Numbered from the stretch's first letter, positions 37,866 through 48,490 are shown. The stretch: DNA of 64,000 nucleotides from Pseudomonas sp. KNUC1026 (GCF_021650705.1 NZ_CP087138.1:1116001-1180000); one strand, 5' to 3'. Made by a program: numbers and translations. The notes: generated by a model not told the origin, from the letters alone.

Positions 37866-38611
37866 TTAAAGGCGGGTGATGTTCAACACATCTTGACTCG
37901 AACTGATCTGCACGCTGGCCCCCCAGAGCGGGTCGCGGCGCAGGTCTTCACTGACCTTGTATTGCCCGGCGATGGAAATGAGTTCCGCGCCCAGTTGCTG
38001 GCAGAAAATCCTTGCCTTGCTGTCGCCCTTGATACCGGCCAGGGCGCGCCCACGCATTGGGCCGTACACATGGATGTTGCCATCGGCCAGAAGTTCCGCA
38101 CCACTTGAAACCGAACTGATCACCACCAGGTCGCCGCCCTGGGCGTAGATCTGCTGGCCGCCGCGTACCGGCTGAGTAATCACGCGGGTCGGTTGCACGC
38201 TGGGGGTGGGGGTTCTGCAGGTTTTTCCACTGGCTTGGCTTCGGTGGCTGCCGGCAACTCCACCGGGCGCTCGCGCGCATTGGAGGGCGGCAGCACTGGC
38301 AGGTCGATGGCGATGGCAGCGGCGATGTCCTCGATGCGGCTGGCGCGGATGGCCAGCGTACGCAGCCCATGGTGGCGGCACACGCGCATCAGGCCGGGCA
38401 GGTCGAGGCTGCCTTCGCCGGCCGGCAGTTTGTCGAGTGCCAGCACCAGCGGGGTGTTGCTGAAGAAGTTGGGCGCCTGCGCCACCTTCGCCGCCAGCTG
38501 GCGGTCCAGGGCCTCAAGGCTGTTGCGGGCCAGTTCCAGCACCGTGATGGCCAGCATGCTGCCCTTGAGTTGGAACACCGGTTCCTGGTCGACTGATTCG
38601 GTTGAGCTCAT
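37866..38611 (-). CDS. minC: Septum-site determining protein MinC (frame broken near 38208)
   Basis: About 249 residues joined. The N-terminal FtsZ-inhibiting domain ([40 protein letters not shown]) is followed by a proline-rich linker where the frame breaks, then by the C-terminal beta-helix in another frame: [60 protein letters not shown]. The last part binds MinD and is fully conserved. MinC depolymerises FtsZ at the poles. First gene of minC-minD-minE-rluA. Confidence 0.93.
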
Positions 38612-38732
38612 GTTGGCAAATAGCGTCTTTTCGCGAAAAGTGCCCAGACTTATAACGAGAACGACTGTCGAGTCGCAAGCCGCGTCATACGTTGTACGAA
38701 CGCACGGCTTTGCTCATCGCCCAGGAATTCCC

Positions 38733-39666
38733 ATGGCCCGCACCCGTTTCCGCCGCGCTTACCTGCACCCGCGTTTCTGGCCGCTGTGGCTGGGTGTCGG
38801 GCTGCTGTGGCTGGGTGGTGCAACTGCCCTACGCCGCACTGCTGCGCCTGGGTGCGGGCGTCGGCGGCCTGATGCGGCTGTTCGCCGGCGAACGGCGGAT
38901 GATCGTCACGCGCAACCTCGAACCGTGCTTCCCGAACCTGCCCGCCGCCGAGCGCGAGCGATTGGTGCGCGACAACTTCGCCTCCACCGGCATCGCCTTT
39001 TTCGAGATGGCCATGAGCTGGTGGTGGCCCAAGGCGCGGCTGGCACGGCTGGCGCATGTGGAGGGGCTCGAGCATCTGCAGGCGGCGCAGCAGGCCGGCG
39101 AAGGGGTGATCCTGATGGCCGCGCACTTCACCACCCTTGAGATCGGCGCTGCGCTGCTGGGCCAGTTGCACACCATCGACGGCATGTATCGCGAGCACAA
39201 GAACCCGGTGTTCGACTTCATCCAGCGCCGTGGCCGCGAGCGGCACAACCTCGACTCGCTGGCGGTCGAGCGCGAGGACGTGCGCGGCATGCTCAAGCTG
39301 CTGCGCAAAGGGCGGGCGATCTGGTACGCGCCCGACCAGGATTACGGCGCCAAGCAGAGCGTGTTCGTGCCGCTGTTCGGCATCCCCGCCGCCACGGTCA
39401 CCGCTACCAGCACCTTCGCCCGGCTGGGCAAGGCGCGGGTGGTGCCTTTCACCCAGCAGCGCCTGCCGGGCGCGCAGGGTTATCGGCTGGTGGTGCATCC
39501 GCCGCTCGAGGGCTTTCCGGGTGAGACCGAAGCTGAAGATTGCCTGCGCATCAACCAATGGGTGGAGGCGGCGATCATCGATTGCCCGGCGCAGTACTCG
39601 GCGCACCGCCGCTTCAAGTCGCGCCCGGAGGGCGAGCCTCGCCTTTATCCGAAGCGCAAGCGCTGA
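38733..39666 (+). CDS. htrB: Lipid A biosynthesis lauroyl acyltransferase, HtrB/LpxL-like (frame broken near 38812)
   Basis: About 311 residues. The start MARTRFRRAYLHPRFWPLWL, then an extra G in CTGGGTGGTG shifts the frame; the other frame continues VVQLPYAALLRLGAGVGGLM. The acyltransferase catalytic motif HFTTLE (the HX4E type) is present in LMAAHFTTLEIGAALLGQ, with YREHKNPVFDFIQRRGRERH and WYAPDQDYGAKQSVFVPLFG as further family blocks. One N-terminal membrane helix. Adds a laurate-type chain to lipid A at the inner membrane. Divergent from minC, as in P. aeruginosa. Confidence 0.9.
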
Positions 39667-39699
39667 TCGGCACGGGCTCACTGCGTCCGCGCGCTGCGT

Positions 39700-41047
39700 T
39701 CACGCCTGCCTTCCCACATGCCCGGCTGCCAGCCTCGGCCCGGCCCCGAACAGTTTGTGCCGCAGGCTGCCCTCGGCATATTCGGTCTTGAACAACCCTC
39801 GGTTCTGCAATTCCGGCACGACGTGCTCGATGAAGTCGGCATAGCTTTCCGGGGTGACGGTGCGGGCCAGGTTGAAGCCGTCGATGCCGGTGTCTTCCAC
39901 CCAGGCTTGCAGCGCATCGGCCACCTGCACGGCGCTGCCCACCAAGGCCGGGTAACGGCCGCCCAAAGCGTTCTGTTCCAGCAGCCGGCGTACGGTCCAC
40001 TGGCCGTTGGTGAGCGTTTGCCGTGCTGATTCGATGGCGTTGGTCTGTTCATCGCGGATCGGCTCGTCCAACCCGTAGCGCGCAAGGTCAATGCCGGTAG
40101 ACGCCGAGTATGCGCCACGCCTGCCTCTGGGCTGGCGTAGCGCAGGTATTCGCCGTGCTTGTCACGCGCTTCGGCTTCGCTGCCGGCGACCACCACGCTG
40201 ATGCCCATGAACACCTTTATCGCCTCCGGCGTGCGGCCGGCGGCCTGTGCTGCGGCGCGCACCTTGGCCACCTGTGCGGCGGTGGCGGGCGGCGTCTGGC
40301 CGGAGATGAACACGCATTCGGCATGCTGCCCGGCAAAGCGCAGCCCGCGCGTGGACGAGCCGGCCTGAAACAGCACTGGGGTGCGCTGGACCGAGGGCTC
40401 GCTCAGGTGGTAACCCTGAACCTGATAGAACTCGCCACGATGGTCGATCGGATGCACCTTGGCCGGGTCGGTATAGCGGCGCCCGGTGCGATCGGCCAGC
40501 ACCGCACCGTCTTCCCAGCTGTGTTCCCAGAGTCTGTAGAGCACTTGCAAATACTCATCGGCCTGATCGTAGCGGCGGTCATGGGCCACCTGCTTCCGCC
40601 GGCCCATGGCGCGGGCAGCGCTTCGAGGTAGCCGGTGACGATGTTCCAGCCCACCCGGCCCTCGGTGAGGTGGTCCAGCGTCGAGAAGCGCCGCGCCAGC
40701 AGGTAGGGCAATTCATAGGAAAGGTTGGCGGTCAGGCCGAAGCCCAGGTGGGAAGTGACGGCGGCCATGGCCGAGACCAGCATCAGCGGGTCATTGACCG
40801 GCAACTGGATGCTCTCGCGCAGGGTCAGGTCGACGTTGCCTTGCCAGGTGTCGTATACCCCGACGATGTCGGCCAGAAACAGCCCGTCGAACAGGCCCTT
40901 CTCCAGCAGTTTGGCAAGGTCGGTCCAGTAGCTGAGCTTGTGGTAGTCGCTGGAGCGGTCCCGCGGGTGCGCCCACAGGCCGTGGTTGATGTGGCCCACG
41001 CAGTTCATGTTGAAGGCGTTGAGCAGGATCTGTTTACGCTGAGGCAT
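39700..41047 (-). CDS. LLM-class flavin monooxygenase, NtaA/DszA group (two frame breaks)
   Basis: About 449 residues joined. MPQRKQILLNAFNMNCVGHI, RDRSSDYHKLSYWTDLAKLL, FDGLFLADIVGVYDTWQGN, LGFGLTANLSYELPYLLARR and VGWNIVTGYLE are classical NtaA/SnaA/DszA features. Breaks near 40612 and 40112 move the reading to other frames, where DEYLQVLYRLWEHSWEDGAV, TPVLFQAGSSTRGLRFAGQH and GFNLARTVTPESYADFIEHV follow. Uses FMNH2 from a separate reductase to oxidise C-N, C-S or similar bonds in xenobiotics or sulfur sources. No reductase or transporter is adjacent. Confidence 0.85.
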
Positions 41048-41259
41048 GGTCGGGCTCGCGAGGGGCGCGGCCCGGGAACGGGCCTGGCTGGGTGAAATAA
41101 AAGCAGCGAAGTCCGGAGGCCCGGTGCGCAGAGCCTAACCCGCTAGCGAGCAGGCTGCCCAATAGCGCGCGGGCATATGCTTAAGCCCGCAAGGCGCCGC
41201 GCTGGCCTGCCCCGTGGGGCTCAGGCAAGATGCAGCCTTTCCCGTCCAAGGCCGCCACC

Positions 41260-42006
41260 ATGCTCATTGCTGCTGCTCGAACTCGCGCCGTTGCCAGGGA
41301 CCTGGCCGCCAACCTTCAAGCGCACGTGCGTTTGATGCACAAGGCGCATGCTCTGGGCGTTCGATTGCTGGTGTTCCCGGAATTGTCGTTGACCGGTTAC
41401 GAGCCCGAGGCGGCCGCAGCGCTGGCCTTGGACCAAGAGGACGAAGCCCTGCGGCCGCTGCGCGAGCTGGCCGAGCGCTGCGAGATGGTGTGCATCGTCG
41501 GGGCGCCGCTGCGCACGCCAGGCGCTGGCAAGCCGGTGATCGCGGCCTGGATCTTCGGCCTCCCAGGCGGGCCGCAGGTGTACGGCAAGCAGCACCTGCA
41601 CCCGGGCGAGGAGCGTTTCTTCAGTGCCGGGCAGGGCGGTGCCGGGTTCACCGTGGGCGAGCTGCCCGTGGCGTTGGCGGTGTGCGCGGATTTCTCCCAC
41701 GCCAGTCACCCGGCCGCTGCCGCCGCTCAAGGCGCCGGCCTGTACGCGGTCAGCGCCTTGGTCAGCGAGGGTGGCTATGGGCACGACAGCGAATTGCTGG
41801 CCGGTTATGCCCGTCAACACCGCATGCCTGTGCTGCTGGCCAATCACGGCGGCGAGAGCGGTGGCTGGCACTGCGCCGGGCGCAGTGCGCTGTGGGATGC
41901 CGAGGGGCGCTGCGTGTCCGAGGTCCCCGGGCCGGGTGAGGCGTTGCTGCCGGTCGAGATCAGCGGTGGCCTGTGGCGCGCCTTGCCGGTTGTGGTGCTC
42001 GGCTGA
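41260..42006 (+). CDS. Carbon-nitrogen hydrolase (nitrilase superfamily)
   Basis: 248 residues from the ATG at 41260 (MLIAAARTRAVARDL); an in-frame ATG at 41230 is possible. The catalytic triad is intact: Glu in LLVFPELSLTGYEP, Lys in VYGKQHLHPGEERFF and Cys in VALAVCADFSHASHP. VLLANHGGESGGWHCAGRSA completes the sheet. Cytosolic amidase or nitrilase of unknown substrate. Convergent with the VOC gene, with stops only two bases apart. Confidence 0.88.
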   Translation: MLIAAARTRAVARDLAANLQAHVRLMHKAHALGVRLLVFPELSLTGYEPEAAAALALDQEDEALRPLRELAERCEMVCIVGAPLRTPGAGKPVIAAWIFGLPGGPQVYGKQHLHPGEERFFSAGQGGAGFTVGELPVALAVCADFSHASHPAAAAAQGAGLYAVSALVSEGGYGHDSELLAGYARQHRMPVLLANHGGESGGWHCAGRSALWDAEGRCVSEVPGPGEALLPVEISGGLWRALPVVVLG

Positions 42007-42007
42007 A

Positions 42008-42397
42008 TCAGTCCTGGTAAAACCGCAGGCGGTTGCCAAATGGGTCGGCCACCTCCAACGTGCGGCCCGAACCCTGGTCGACGATCTCTGGCCGCGCATA
42101 ACCATAGGCCTTGCCCTGCAGTTCATCGCGCAGGGCCTCCAGGCCCTGCACCGGGATCAGCACCGTTGCCCCGGGCATGCATCGCCGTGGTGCTCGGACA
42201 GGTGCAGCACCAGCGGCCCGCGGCGAATGCCCAGGTACAAGGGCAGGGCGGCTTCGTAGCGGTGTTCGGAACTCGACACTGAAGCCAAGAAAGTCCAGGT
42301 AGAACTCCCGGGCCTTGGCTTCATCGAACGAGCGCAGCACGGGCACGGCGCGCTCGAAGGCTATGGAAGGGGTGGTTTCGGTAGCGGGTGTTGTCAT
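42008..42397 (-). CDS. VOC-family (glyoxalase/bleomycin-resistance-like) protein, two frame breaks
   Basis: About 130 residues. ERAVPVLRSFDEAKAREFYL, DFLGFSVEF opens the beta-alpha-beta-beta-beta module. Around 42275-42180 the frame changes twice; the middle is readable as a LYLGIRRGPLVLHLSEHHGD-like segment in another frame, and the end returns to ATVLIPVQGLEALRDELQGK and DPFGNRLRFYQ, with the terminal Glu metal ligand in LEVADPFG. The second gene of a convergent pair; function unknown. Confidence 0.72.
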   Translation of the reverse strand: MTTPATETTPSIAFERAVPVLRSFDEAKAREFYLDFLGFSVEFRTPLRSRPALVPGHSPRAAGAAPVRAPRRCMPGATVLIPVQGLEALRDELQGKAYGYARPEIVDQGSGRTLEVADPFGNRLRFYQD

Positions 42398-42613
42398 CGT
42401 GTCGATCCCTGATGAGCGTTGACGGAGCTGACAGCCTTTTACTTGAGCCGGGCGGCTCCGGCAACTCATCGCCAGCCGGCAGGCACGCGATTGCGTTGCT
42501 CAGGCCCCCATGTTTTCCCTATAACCCCACCACAAATTTGCTGCTTCCGCCCCCCGCGCAGCTTCGGCCAAGATCGGCGCCATTGAGCACGTTCTTCCGA
42601 AGGAGGGCTTTCG

Positions 42614-43886
42614 ATGCCCCTGCACGATACTGAAATCGACACCCTCGTCATCGGCGCCGGCCAGGCTGGCATCGCCATGAGCGAGCACCTGAAAAGCCAC
42701 AACGTGCCGCACCTGGTGCTGGAGCGCAGCCGCATCGCCGAAGCCTGGCGCAGCGGCCGCTGGGATTCGCTGGTGGCCAATGGGCCGGCCTGGCACGACC
42801 GCTTCCCGGGGCGCGATTTCGACATCGCCCCGGACGGCTTTGCCGGCAAGGAGCAGGTGGCTGACTATTTCGAAGCCTATGCGGCGCAGATCGATGCGCC
42901 GATCCGCACGGGGGTTGAGGTCAAGCGGGTGGCGCGCAATACCGGCCGCCCGGCTTCACCGTGGAAACCTCCGAGGGCACTGTGCAGGCACGCCGAGTGG
43001 TGTGCGCCACCGGGCCATTCCAGAAGCCGGTGATCCCGCCCATCGCACCCAAGGATCCTGGCCTTTACCAGATTCACTCGGCGCAGTACTTCAACCCCGA
43101 GCAGTTGCCGGAGGGCGCGGTGCTGGTGGTGGGCGCCGGCTCTTCCGGCGTGCAGATCGCCGAAGAGCTGATGCGCGCCGGCAAGCAGGTGTACCTCTCG
43201 GTGGGCGCCCGACGACCGCCCGCCGCGTGCCTACCGCAACCGTGATTTCTGCTGGTGGCTGGGGGTGCTGGGCCTGTGGGACACCGAAACCCTGCAGCCG
43301 GGCCGTGAGCACGTGACCATCGCCGTGAGCGGTGCGCGTGGCGGCCACACCGTGGATTTCCGCCGCCTGGCGCTGGAGGGCATGGTGCTGACCGGCCTCA
43401 CCCACGCCTTCGACGGCCACACCGTGCGCTTCGCCCAGGACCTCAACGACAACCTCGACCGGGGCGATGCCAACTACCTGGCCGTGCTCGACGCCGCCGA
43501 TGCCTGGATCGAGCGCAACGGCATCGACCTGCCGCTGGAGCCGCAGGCCCGCGAGCGCGTGGCCGATGCGGCGTGCATCACCGACCCGCTGCACGAACTG
43601 GACCTGGCCGCCGCCGGCGTCAACGCGATCATCTGGGCCACCGGCTATGCCACCGACTACAGCTGGCTGGAGGTCGACACTTTCAAGGACAACGGCAAGC
43701 CCCAGCATCAGCGCGGGGTAGGGCAGGAGCCGGGGATCTGATTTCGTCGGCCTGCCGTGGTTGTCGCGGCGTGGCTCGGCGTTCATCTGGGGCGTGTGGC
43801 ACGACGCCAAGCACGTTGCCGGGCACATCGCCACTCAACGCCAGTACCAGCATTACCGCGCGGCCGGCGAACCTGCCAGCCGCTGA
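42614..43886 (+). CDS. Flavin-containing monooxygenase (about three frame breaks)
   Basis: About 424 residues joined. FAD fingerprint DTLVIGAGQAGIAMSEHL, family motif LERSRIAEAWRSGRWDSLV, NADPH fingerprint AVLVVGAGSSGVQIAEELM and ATGYATDYSWLEVDTF near the end. Breaks near 42948, 43212 and 43733; the last frame reads FVGLPWLSRRGSAFIWGVWH. GGAGG lies before the ATG. First gene of a four-gene operon with RidA, DUF1028 and ArgE homologues, so it probably oxidises a nitrogen- or ring-containing substrate that is then processed by deaminase/deacylase-like proteins. Confidence 0.83.
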
Positions 43887-43915
43887 CTTCCCCTTTTCGA
43901 TCAGGAGCGCCGACC

Positions 43916-44332
43916 ATGGCCAGCCCCACTCACACTCGCATTCGCATGTTCAACACCAAGGACACCTACCCCAATCAGACCCTGGACAACGACCTGTGCC
44001 AGGCCGTGCGCGCCGGCAACACGGTTTACGTGCGTGGCCAGGTAGGCACTGACTTCGACGGCAACCTGGTGGGCCTGGGCGACCCGGCTGCACAGGCCGA
44101 GCAGGCCATGAAGAACGTCAAGCAGCTGCTCGAAGAGGCCGGCAGCGACCTTTCTCATATCGTGAAAACCACCACCTATCTCATCGACCCGCGTTACCGC
44201 GAGCCGGTGTATCGGGTGGTCGGCCAGTGGCTCAAGGGCGTGTTCCCGATTTCCACGGGGCTGGTGGTGTCGGCCCTGGGCCAGCCGCAGTGGCTGATGG
44301 AAATCGACGTGATCGCCGTGATCCCCGACTGA
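43916..44332 (+). CDS. RidA-family protein
   Basis: 138 residues. YjgF/RidA fold with VYVRGQVGTDFDGNLVGLGD, PAAQAEQAMKNVKQLLEEAG, SHIVKTTTYLIDPRYREPVY and STGLVVSALGQPQWLMEIDV. The catalytic arginine of true RidA (usually in a C-x-R-x motif near residue 105) is absent: the position reads STGLVV, so this belongs to a Rid subgroup without imine deaminase activity as usually defined. An AGGAG site precedes the ATG, 30 bases after the monooxygenase. Confidence 0.87.
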   Translation: MASPTHTRIRMFNTKDTYPNQTLDNDLCQAVRAGNTVYVRGQVGTDFDGNLVGLGDPAAQAEQAMKNVKQLLEEAGSDLSHIVKTTTYLIDPRYREPVYRVVGQWLKGVFPISTGLVVSALGQPQWLMEIDVIAVIPD

Positions 44333-44352
44333 TTCGACGCAGGAGCTTCGCC

Positions 44353-45030
44353 ATGACCTTTTCCATCGCCGCCCGCTGCGAACACACCGGCCAGCTCGGC
44401 ATTGCCATCAGCTCATCGAGCATCGCCGTGGGCGCGCGCTGCCCGTGGTTGCGCCCGGGTGTGGGCGCGGTCTCGTCGCAGAACATCACCTTGCCCGCGC
44501 TGGGCCCGGAAGCCCTCGACTGGCTCGAGCAAGGCCTGGCCCCGGCCGAGGCGCTGAGCAAGGCGCTGGCGCGCAATGGCTTTGGCCAGTACCGGCAGAT
44601 CACCGCCATCGATCACCTGGGCCGCACCGCGCATTTCAGCGGTGCCAACACCCTGGGCACCCACAACGCCCAGAGCGGTGAGCAATGCGTGGCGGCCGGC
44701 AACATGCTGGCCAGCGCCGAGGTGGTGCCGGCGATGGTGCAGGCGTTCGAGAACGCCCAGGGCCACCTGGCCGAGCGCCTGCTGGCTGCGATGCAGGCGG
44801 GCATCGCCGCAGGCGGCGAGGCGGGGCCGGTACATTCGGCGGCACTGGTGGTGGTCGGCGAGCTGACCTGGCCGATCGTCAACCTGCGGGTGGACTGGGC
44901 CGAGCATGACCCCATCGGCGAGCTGAGCAAACTCTGGGGCGCCTACCAGCCGCAGATGCAGGACTACATCGACCGCGCCCTGAACCCCGCCCAGGCCCCC
45001 GGCTACGGCGTGCCCGGGGACGACCGATGA
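44353..45030 (+). CDS. DUF1028 protein (Ntn-hydrolase-like)
   Basis: 225 residues. MTFSIAARCEHTGQLGIAIS, SSSIAVGARCPWLRPGVGAV and SSQNITLPALGPEALDWLEQ are the conserved N-terminal blocks of DUF1028, a family with an Ntn-hydrolase-like fold; QITAIDHLGRTAHFSGANTL, AAGNMLASAEVVPAMVQAFE and NLRVDWAEHDPIGELSKLWG complete it. No activity is established for the family. Its stop overlaps the argE-like ATG (ATGA), so expression is coupled to the deacetylase. Confidence 0.88.
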   Translation: MTFSIAARCEHTGQLGIAISSSSIAVGARCPWLRPGVGAVSSQNITLPALGPEALDWLEQGLAPAEALSKALARNGFGQYRQITAIDHLGRTAHFSGANTLGTHNAQSGEQCVAAGNMLASAEVVPAMVQAFENAQGHLAERLLAAMQAGIAAGGEAGPVHSAALVVVGELTWPIVNLRVDWAEHDPIGELSKLWGAYQPQMQDYIDRALNPAQAPGYGVPGDDR

Positions 45031-46187
45031 GCCGCGCCCGCCAGTTGCTGGCCGAGCTGGTGGCCTTCGACACCACCAGCCGCGAGCCGAACCTGGCGTT
45101 GATTCATTTTGTGCGCGACTACCTGGCAAGCTTCGGTGTTGCCAGCGAGCTGGTGCACAACGACAGCGGCAGCAAGGCCAACCTGTTCGCCACGGTCGGC
45201 CCTGTGGATGTGCCCGGCATCGTGCTCAGCGGCCACACCGACACGGTGCCGGTGGACGGCCAGGCCTGGACCCATCCACCCTTCAGCCTGACCGAGGCCG
45301 GCGGCAAGCTCTACGGCCGCGGCACCGCCGACATGAAGGGCTACATCGCCTGTGTGCTGGCGTTGGTGCCGGCGCTGGCCAAAGCCGAGTTGCAACGCCC
45401 GGTGCACATCGCGCTGTCGTTCGACGAGGAGGTCGGCTGCCTGGGTGTGCGCTCGTTGCTGGAGGTGCTTGGCGGCAAACCGGTGCGCCCCTTGCTGTGC
45501 GTGATCGGCGAGCCGACAGAGCTCAAACCGGTGCTGGGCCACAAGGGCAAGCTGGCGATGCGGTGCGACGTGCACGGCGCGGCCTGCCATTCGGCCTATG
45601 CGCCGCAGGGGGTGAATGCCATCGAATACGCCGCGCGGCTGATCGCCGAGCTGAGCCGGCTGGGCGAGGCGCTCAAGGCGCCGGCGCTGCACGACGCGCG
45701 CTTCGACCCGCCGTTTTCCACGGTACAGACCGGCGTGATCAATGGCGGCAAGGCGCTGAACATCGTGCCGCAGGATTGCCGTTTCGACTTCGAAGTGCGG
45801 GCGCTGCCGGGCACCGACCCTTGGCAAGTGGCTGAGCAGTTGCGGGCTTACGCCGAGCAGAGCCTGTTGCCAGCGATGCGTGCGGTCAGCGGGCAGAGCG
45901 ACATCCGCTTCAGTGAGCTGTCCAGTTATCCGGGCCTCGCCACCAGCGCCCAGAGCCAGGCTGCCGAATGGCTGGCGCAGTTCTGTGGCTCGCGGGAATT
46001 CGGCACGGTGGCATTCGGCACCGAGGGCGGCCTTTTCGATGAAGCGGGCGTGCCGACCGTGGTGTGCGGGCCGGGCAGCATGGAGCAGGGGCACAAGCCT
46101 GACGAGTTCGTCAGCCTCGCTCAGCTCGAGGCCTGCGACGCGATGCTTGCGCGGGTGCTGGCGTTCGCGTGCCAGCCTAGCCTTTGA
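45027..46187 (+). CDS. argE: Acetylornithine deacetylase-like M20 amidohydrolase
   Basis: 386 residues, uninterrupted. Zinc ligands and catalytic residues of M20 enzymes: VLSGHTDTVPVDGQAW (His/Asp), YGRGTADMKGYIACVL (bridging Asp), ALSFDEEVGCLGVRSLL (catalytic Glu), IGEPTEL and the C-terminal HKPDEFV histidine. The dimerisation lid (CDVHGAACHSAYAPQGVNAI) is ArgE-like. Because it is the last gene of the monooxygenase-RidA-DUF1028 operon, it may deacylate a catabolic intermediate and not serve arginine synthesis. Confidence 0.87.
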   Translation: MSRARQLLAELVAFDTTSREPNLALIHFVRDYLASFGVASELVHNDSGSKANLFATVGPVDVPGIVLSGHTDTVPVDGQAWTHPPFSLTEAGGKLYGRGTADMKGYIACVLALVPALAKAELQRPVHIALSFDEEVGCLGVRSLLEVLGGKPVRPLLCVIGEPTELKPVLGHKGKLAMRCDVHGAACHSAYAPQGVNAIEYAARLIAELSRLGEALKAPALHDARFDPPFSTVQTGVINGGKALNIVPQDCRFDFEVRALPGTDPWQVAEQLRAYAEQSLLPAMRAVSGQSDIRFSELSSYPGLATSAQSQAAEWLAQFCGSREFGTVAFGTEGGLFDEAGVPTVVCGPGSMEQGHKPDEFVSLAQLEACDAMLARVLAFACQPSL

Positions 46188-47088
46188 GGCGGGCGAACTC
46201 GCTCACGCAATGCTCCACGAACAGCTGCGCCGGGCGAGTCAGTTGCGCCCGGCGCAGCCAGGCCGCCGCCAGCCCCGAGCCGGTCACGGTCTCGGCCAGC
46301 GGCACGCACACCACTGCGCGGCCATCGTAGCTGTAGTCGGCGAACGGCCGTGTCACCAGGATCGAAAAACCAAAACCCTGCGCGACCATCCCTCGCACCA
46401 TTTCGATGGAGGGCGAGCTGAAGGTGATGTGCGGCGCCAGCCCGCGTTCGGTGAAGATGCTCATGAAGTAGGTGCGGCTGGGCAAGGTGTCGAGCAGGAT
46501 CATCGGCTCCAGCACCAGGTCCTGCAGCGACACCTGCGCCTGGTTGGCGAAGCGATGCCCGGCTGGCAGCAGGGCATAGGGCTGTTGCGGTGGCATCAGC
46601 GGGGTGGTTTCGATGCTTCGATCGAGGTCGTGCTCGAACAGCATGGCCAGGTCGATGCTGCCGCCGGTCAGGGCCTGGATCAACTCCTGCTGGTCGCCGT
46701 CGCGGATGCGCACTTCCACACCGGGCCAGCGTGGCGCGAAAGCCGGCGATCAGCATGGGCAGGTACAACGGCGCCACGGTTTCGTAGCAGCCCACGTCGA
46801 TCTGCCCGGCCACCACGTCGTCGTCGGCCAGCGCGTTCTGCTCGAACTCGTGGGCCATGCGCAGCAGCTCCTGGGCCTTGCGATAAAGCGCGCACCCGCC
46901 GGTGTGAGCGCCATGCCGTTTGCGTGCTGGCGGATGAACAGCTGCACGTTGAAGCTTTCTTCGAGCTGGCGGATGGCGGTGGAAACCGAAGGCTGGGCGA
47001 CGTACAGCTTGCGTGAGGCCTCGGCCACGCTGCCGCATTCCACGACTGCGGTGAAGTATCGGAGCTGGCGGAGGTTGTAGGCGGCCAC
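46177..47088 (-). CDS. LysR-family regulator (two frame breaks)
   Basis: About 303 residues. Start is the GTG at 47088 (GAGG six bases upstream), giving AAYNLRQLRYFTAVVECGSV, AEASRKLYVAQPSVSTAIRQ and LEESFNVQLFIRQHANGMAL. Breaks near 46893 and 46735 move it to frames reading ARLYRKAQELLRMAHEFEQN and VEVRIRDGDQQELIQALTGG. The effector domain (EPMILLDTLPSRTYFMSIF, PSIEMVRGMVAQGFGFSILV) closely resembles that of the LysR gene at 52.1 kb. Its 3' end overlaps the end of the argE-like gene by 11 bases, convergent; it probably controls that operon. Confidence 0.83.
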
Positions 47089-47126
47089 ATCGTGCCTCGG
47101 ACGCTGAAGGAGAGACCAGAATGCCC

Positions 47127-47258
47127 GGTGGGAGGGCGGCTTGCCGCGCGACGCAGCGAAGGTGTGGAGGTTACCTTGGCTAGCTTTTGCAGGTAAACAG
47201 CAACTCGGCGGGCAAGCCTGCAGATTCGCGCGTCGCGCGGCAAGCCGCGCTCCTACAG
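47127..47258. repeat. Inverted pair of REP elements (BIME-like)
   Basis: GGTGGGAGGGCGGCTTGCCG at 47127 and its inverted partner GCGTCGCGCGGCAAGCCGCG at about 47229, about 75 bases apart. The right copy reaches into the very end of the DUF2252 reading frame. Confidence 0.75.
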
Positions 47259-48490
47259 GTGATACCGGAGTGGGCCGCGCGACGCGCCTGTCGCCATCGA
47301 CTCCTTGGCTTCCTCCAGCGCGAACCGCCGGCAATGGTTCAGGTAGGCGCGCTCATGGTCCCCCACCAGTTGCACCACGCTGGTCCACAACCACGACGGT
47401 GCGTCCAGGGTGCGGCTGCGGTTGCCCTGCAGCTCTTTCATCCACGCCACGCGGGTAGCCATGTCCATCTGCCGTGCATGGGCCTGGCCGACCACTTCGG
47501 CCAGGTAACCGGCAGCGGCCACGGCTTCATGCTGAGTGAGTTCATCGAGCTCAAGCTTCATGTCCTGAGGCAGCAGCTCGCGCACGAAGAACGAGTTTTC
47601 CAGCAGCCGCGTCGCAACCATCCGGTTACCCAGGCCAGGCGACAACCGCCTGGCCCCCTCGAGCCACGCGCTGGCCGTTGTCGCGAGGCATGCGCGCCCG
47701 TGGGACGCGCGGGGCCGCCGCGGCGATGGCTTGCTTGACGTCGAGCAGGCAGAAATCCTGCTCGCGCGCATCGCCCACGCCCAGCAATACGGCATAGCGA
47801 CGCAGGCCCAGCGAGCTGCAGCCCTTGACCCAGTAGCCGAGTCCAGCAGCTCGACTTCGTCCTCCGGGGAACGGCCTTTGAGCGAGGTCACCAGTGCGTG
47901 GATTTCCGGCGTCTTGCACAGCGCCTTGATTGCGTTGCGCTCATCCTTGCCCAGCTGCCAGAAATGCTTGCCCAGCTCGATGGTCGGCTTGCCACCTTCG
48001 AGCCGCTCCTTGGCCAGGTGCTTCCAGGTACGGCGCACGGCACTGCGCATGCCCGCCTTGACCTGCGCCGGGCGCTCGGGCTCTTCCTCGACGTTGTGTT
48101 CGAAGGCCAGCTCATAGCCACGCATCATCTCTTCCAGCATCAGCGCAGTGATTACGCCGGGCAGGTCCGAACCTCGCGCGGCGGTCGCCAGCGACAGCGC
48201 CAGGCGTACCAGGTCGTGCGCGGGGTTGCCGATCACGGTCTGGTCCAGGTCGCGGATGTGGATGTCGATCTTGCCCTTCAGGTCGCCGGTCGGCCCGAGT
48301 TTCCCGCATGGCAATCGCCGCAGATCCACACCGCCGGCCCCTGCGGCAGGCGCCGGCCGGGCAGGCTGTGCAGCCATTCATAGAACTGCACCGTGCTGCC
48401 ACGGACATAAGCGTGGGCAGAACGGGCCATCTTCAGGTTGCGCAGGTGGGTGAGGGGGGCGAGGCGTTGATCGGGGCGGGGTGTCTTCAT
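47253..48490 (-). CDS. DUF2252 protein (three frame breaks)
   Basis: About 412 residues. MKTPRPDQRLAPLTHLRNLK, then FYEWLHSLPGRRLPQGPAVW and ICGDCHAGN, the GDxHxxN motif of this kinase-like family; the expected LGPTGDLKGKIDIHIRDLDQ follows in another frame after a lost C near 48300. IELGKHFWQLGKDERNAIKA, YWVKGCSSLGLRRYAVLLGV and LDVKQAIAAAAPRVPRAR follow, with further breaks near 47838 and 47660. The fold is aminoglycoside-phosphotransferase-like; function unknown. The last dozen codons run into a REP element, so the natural C-terminus may be shorter. Confidence 0.75.
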
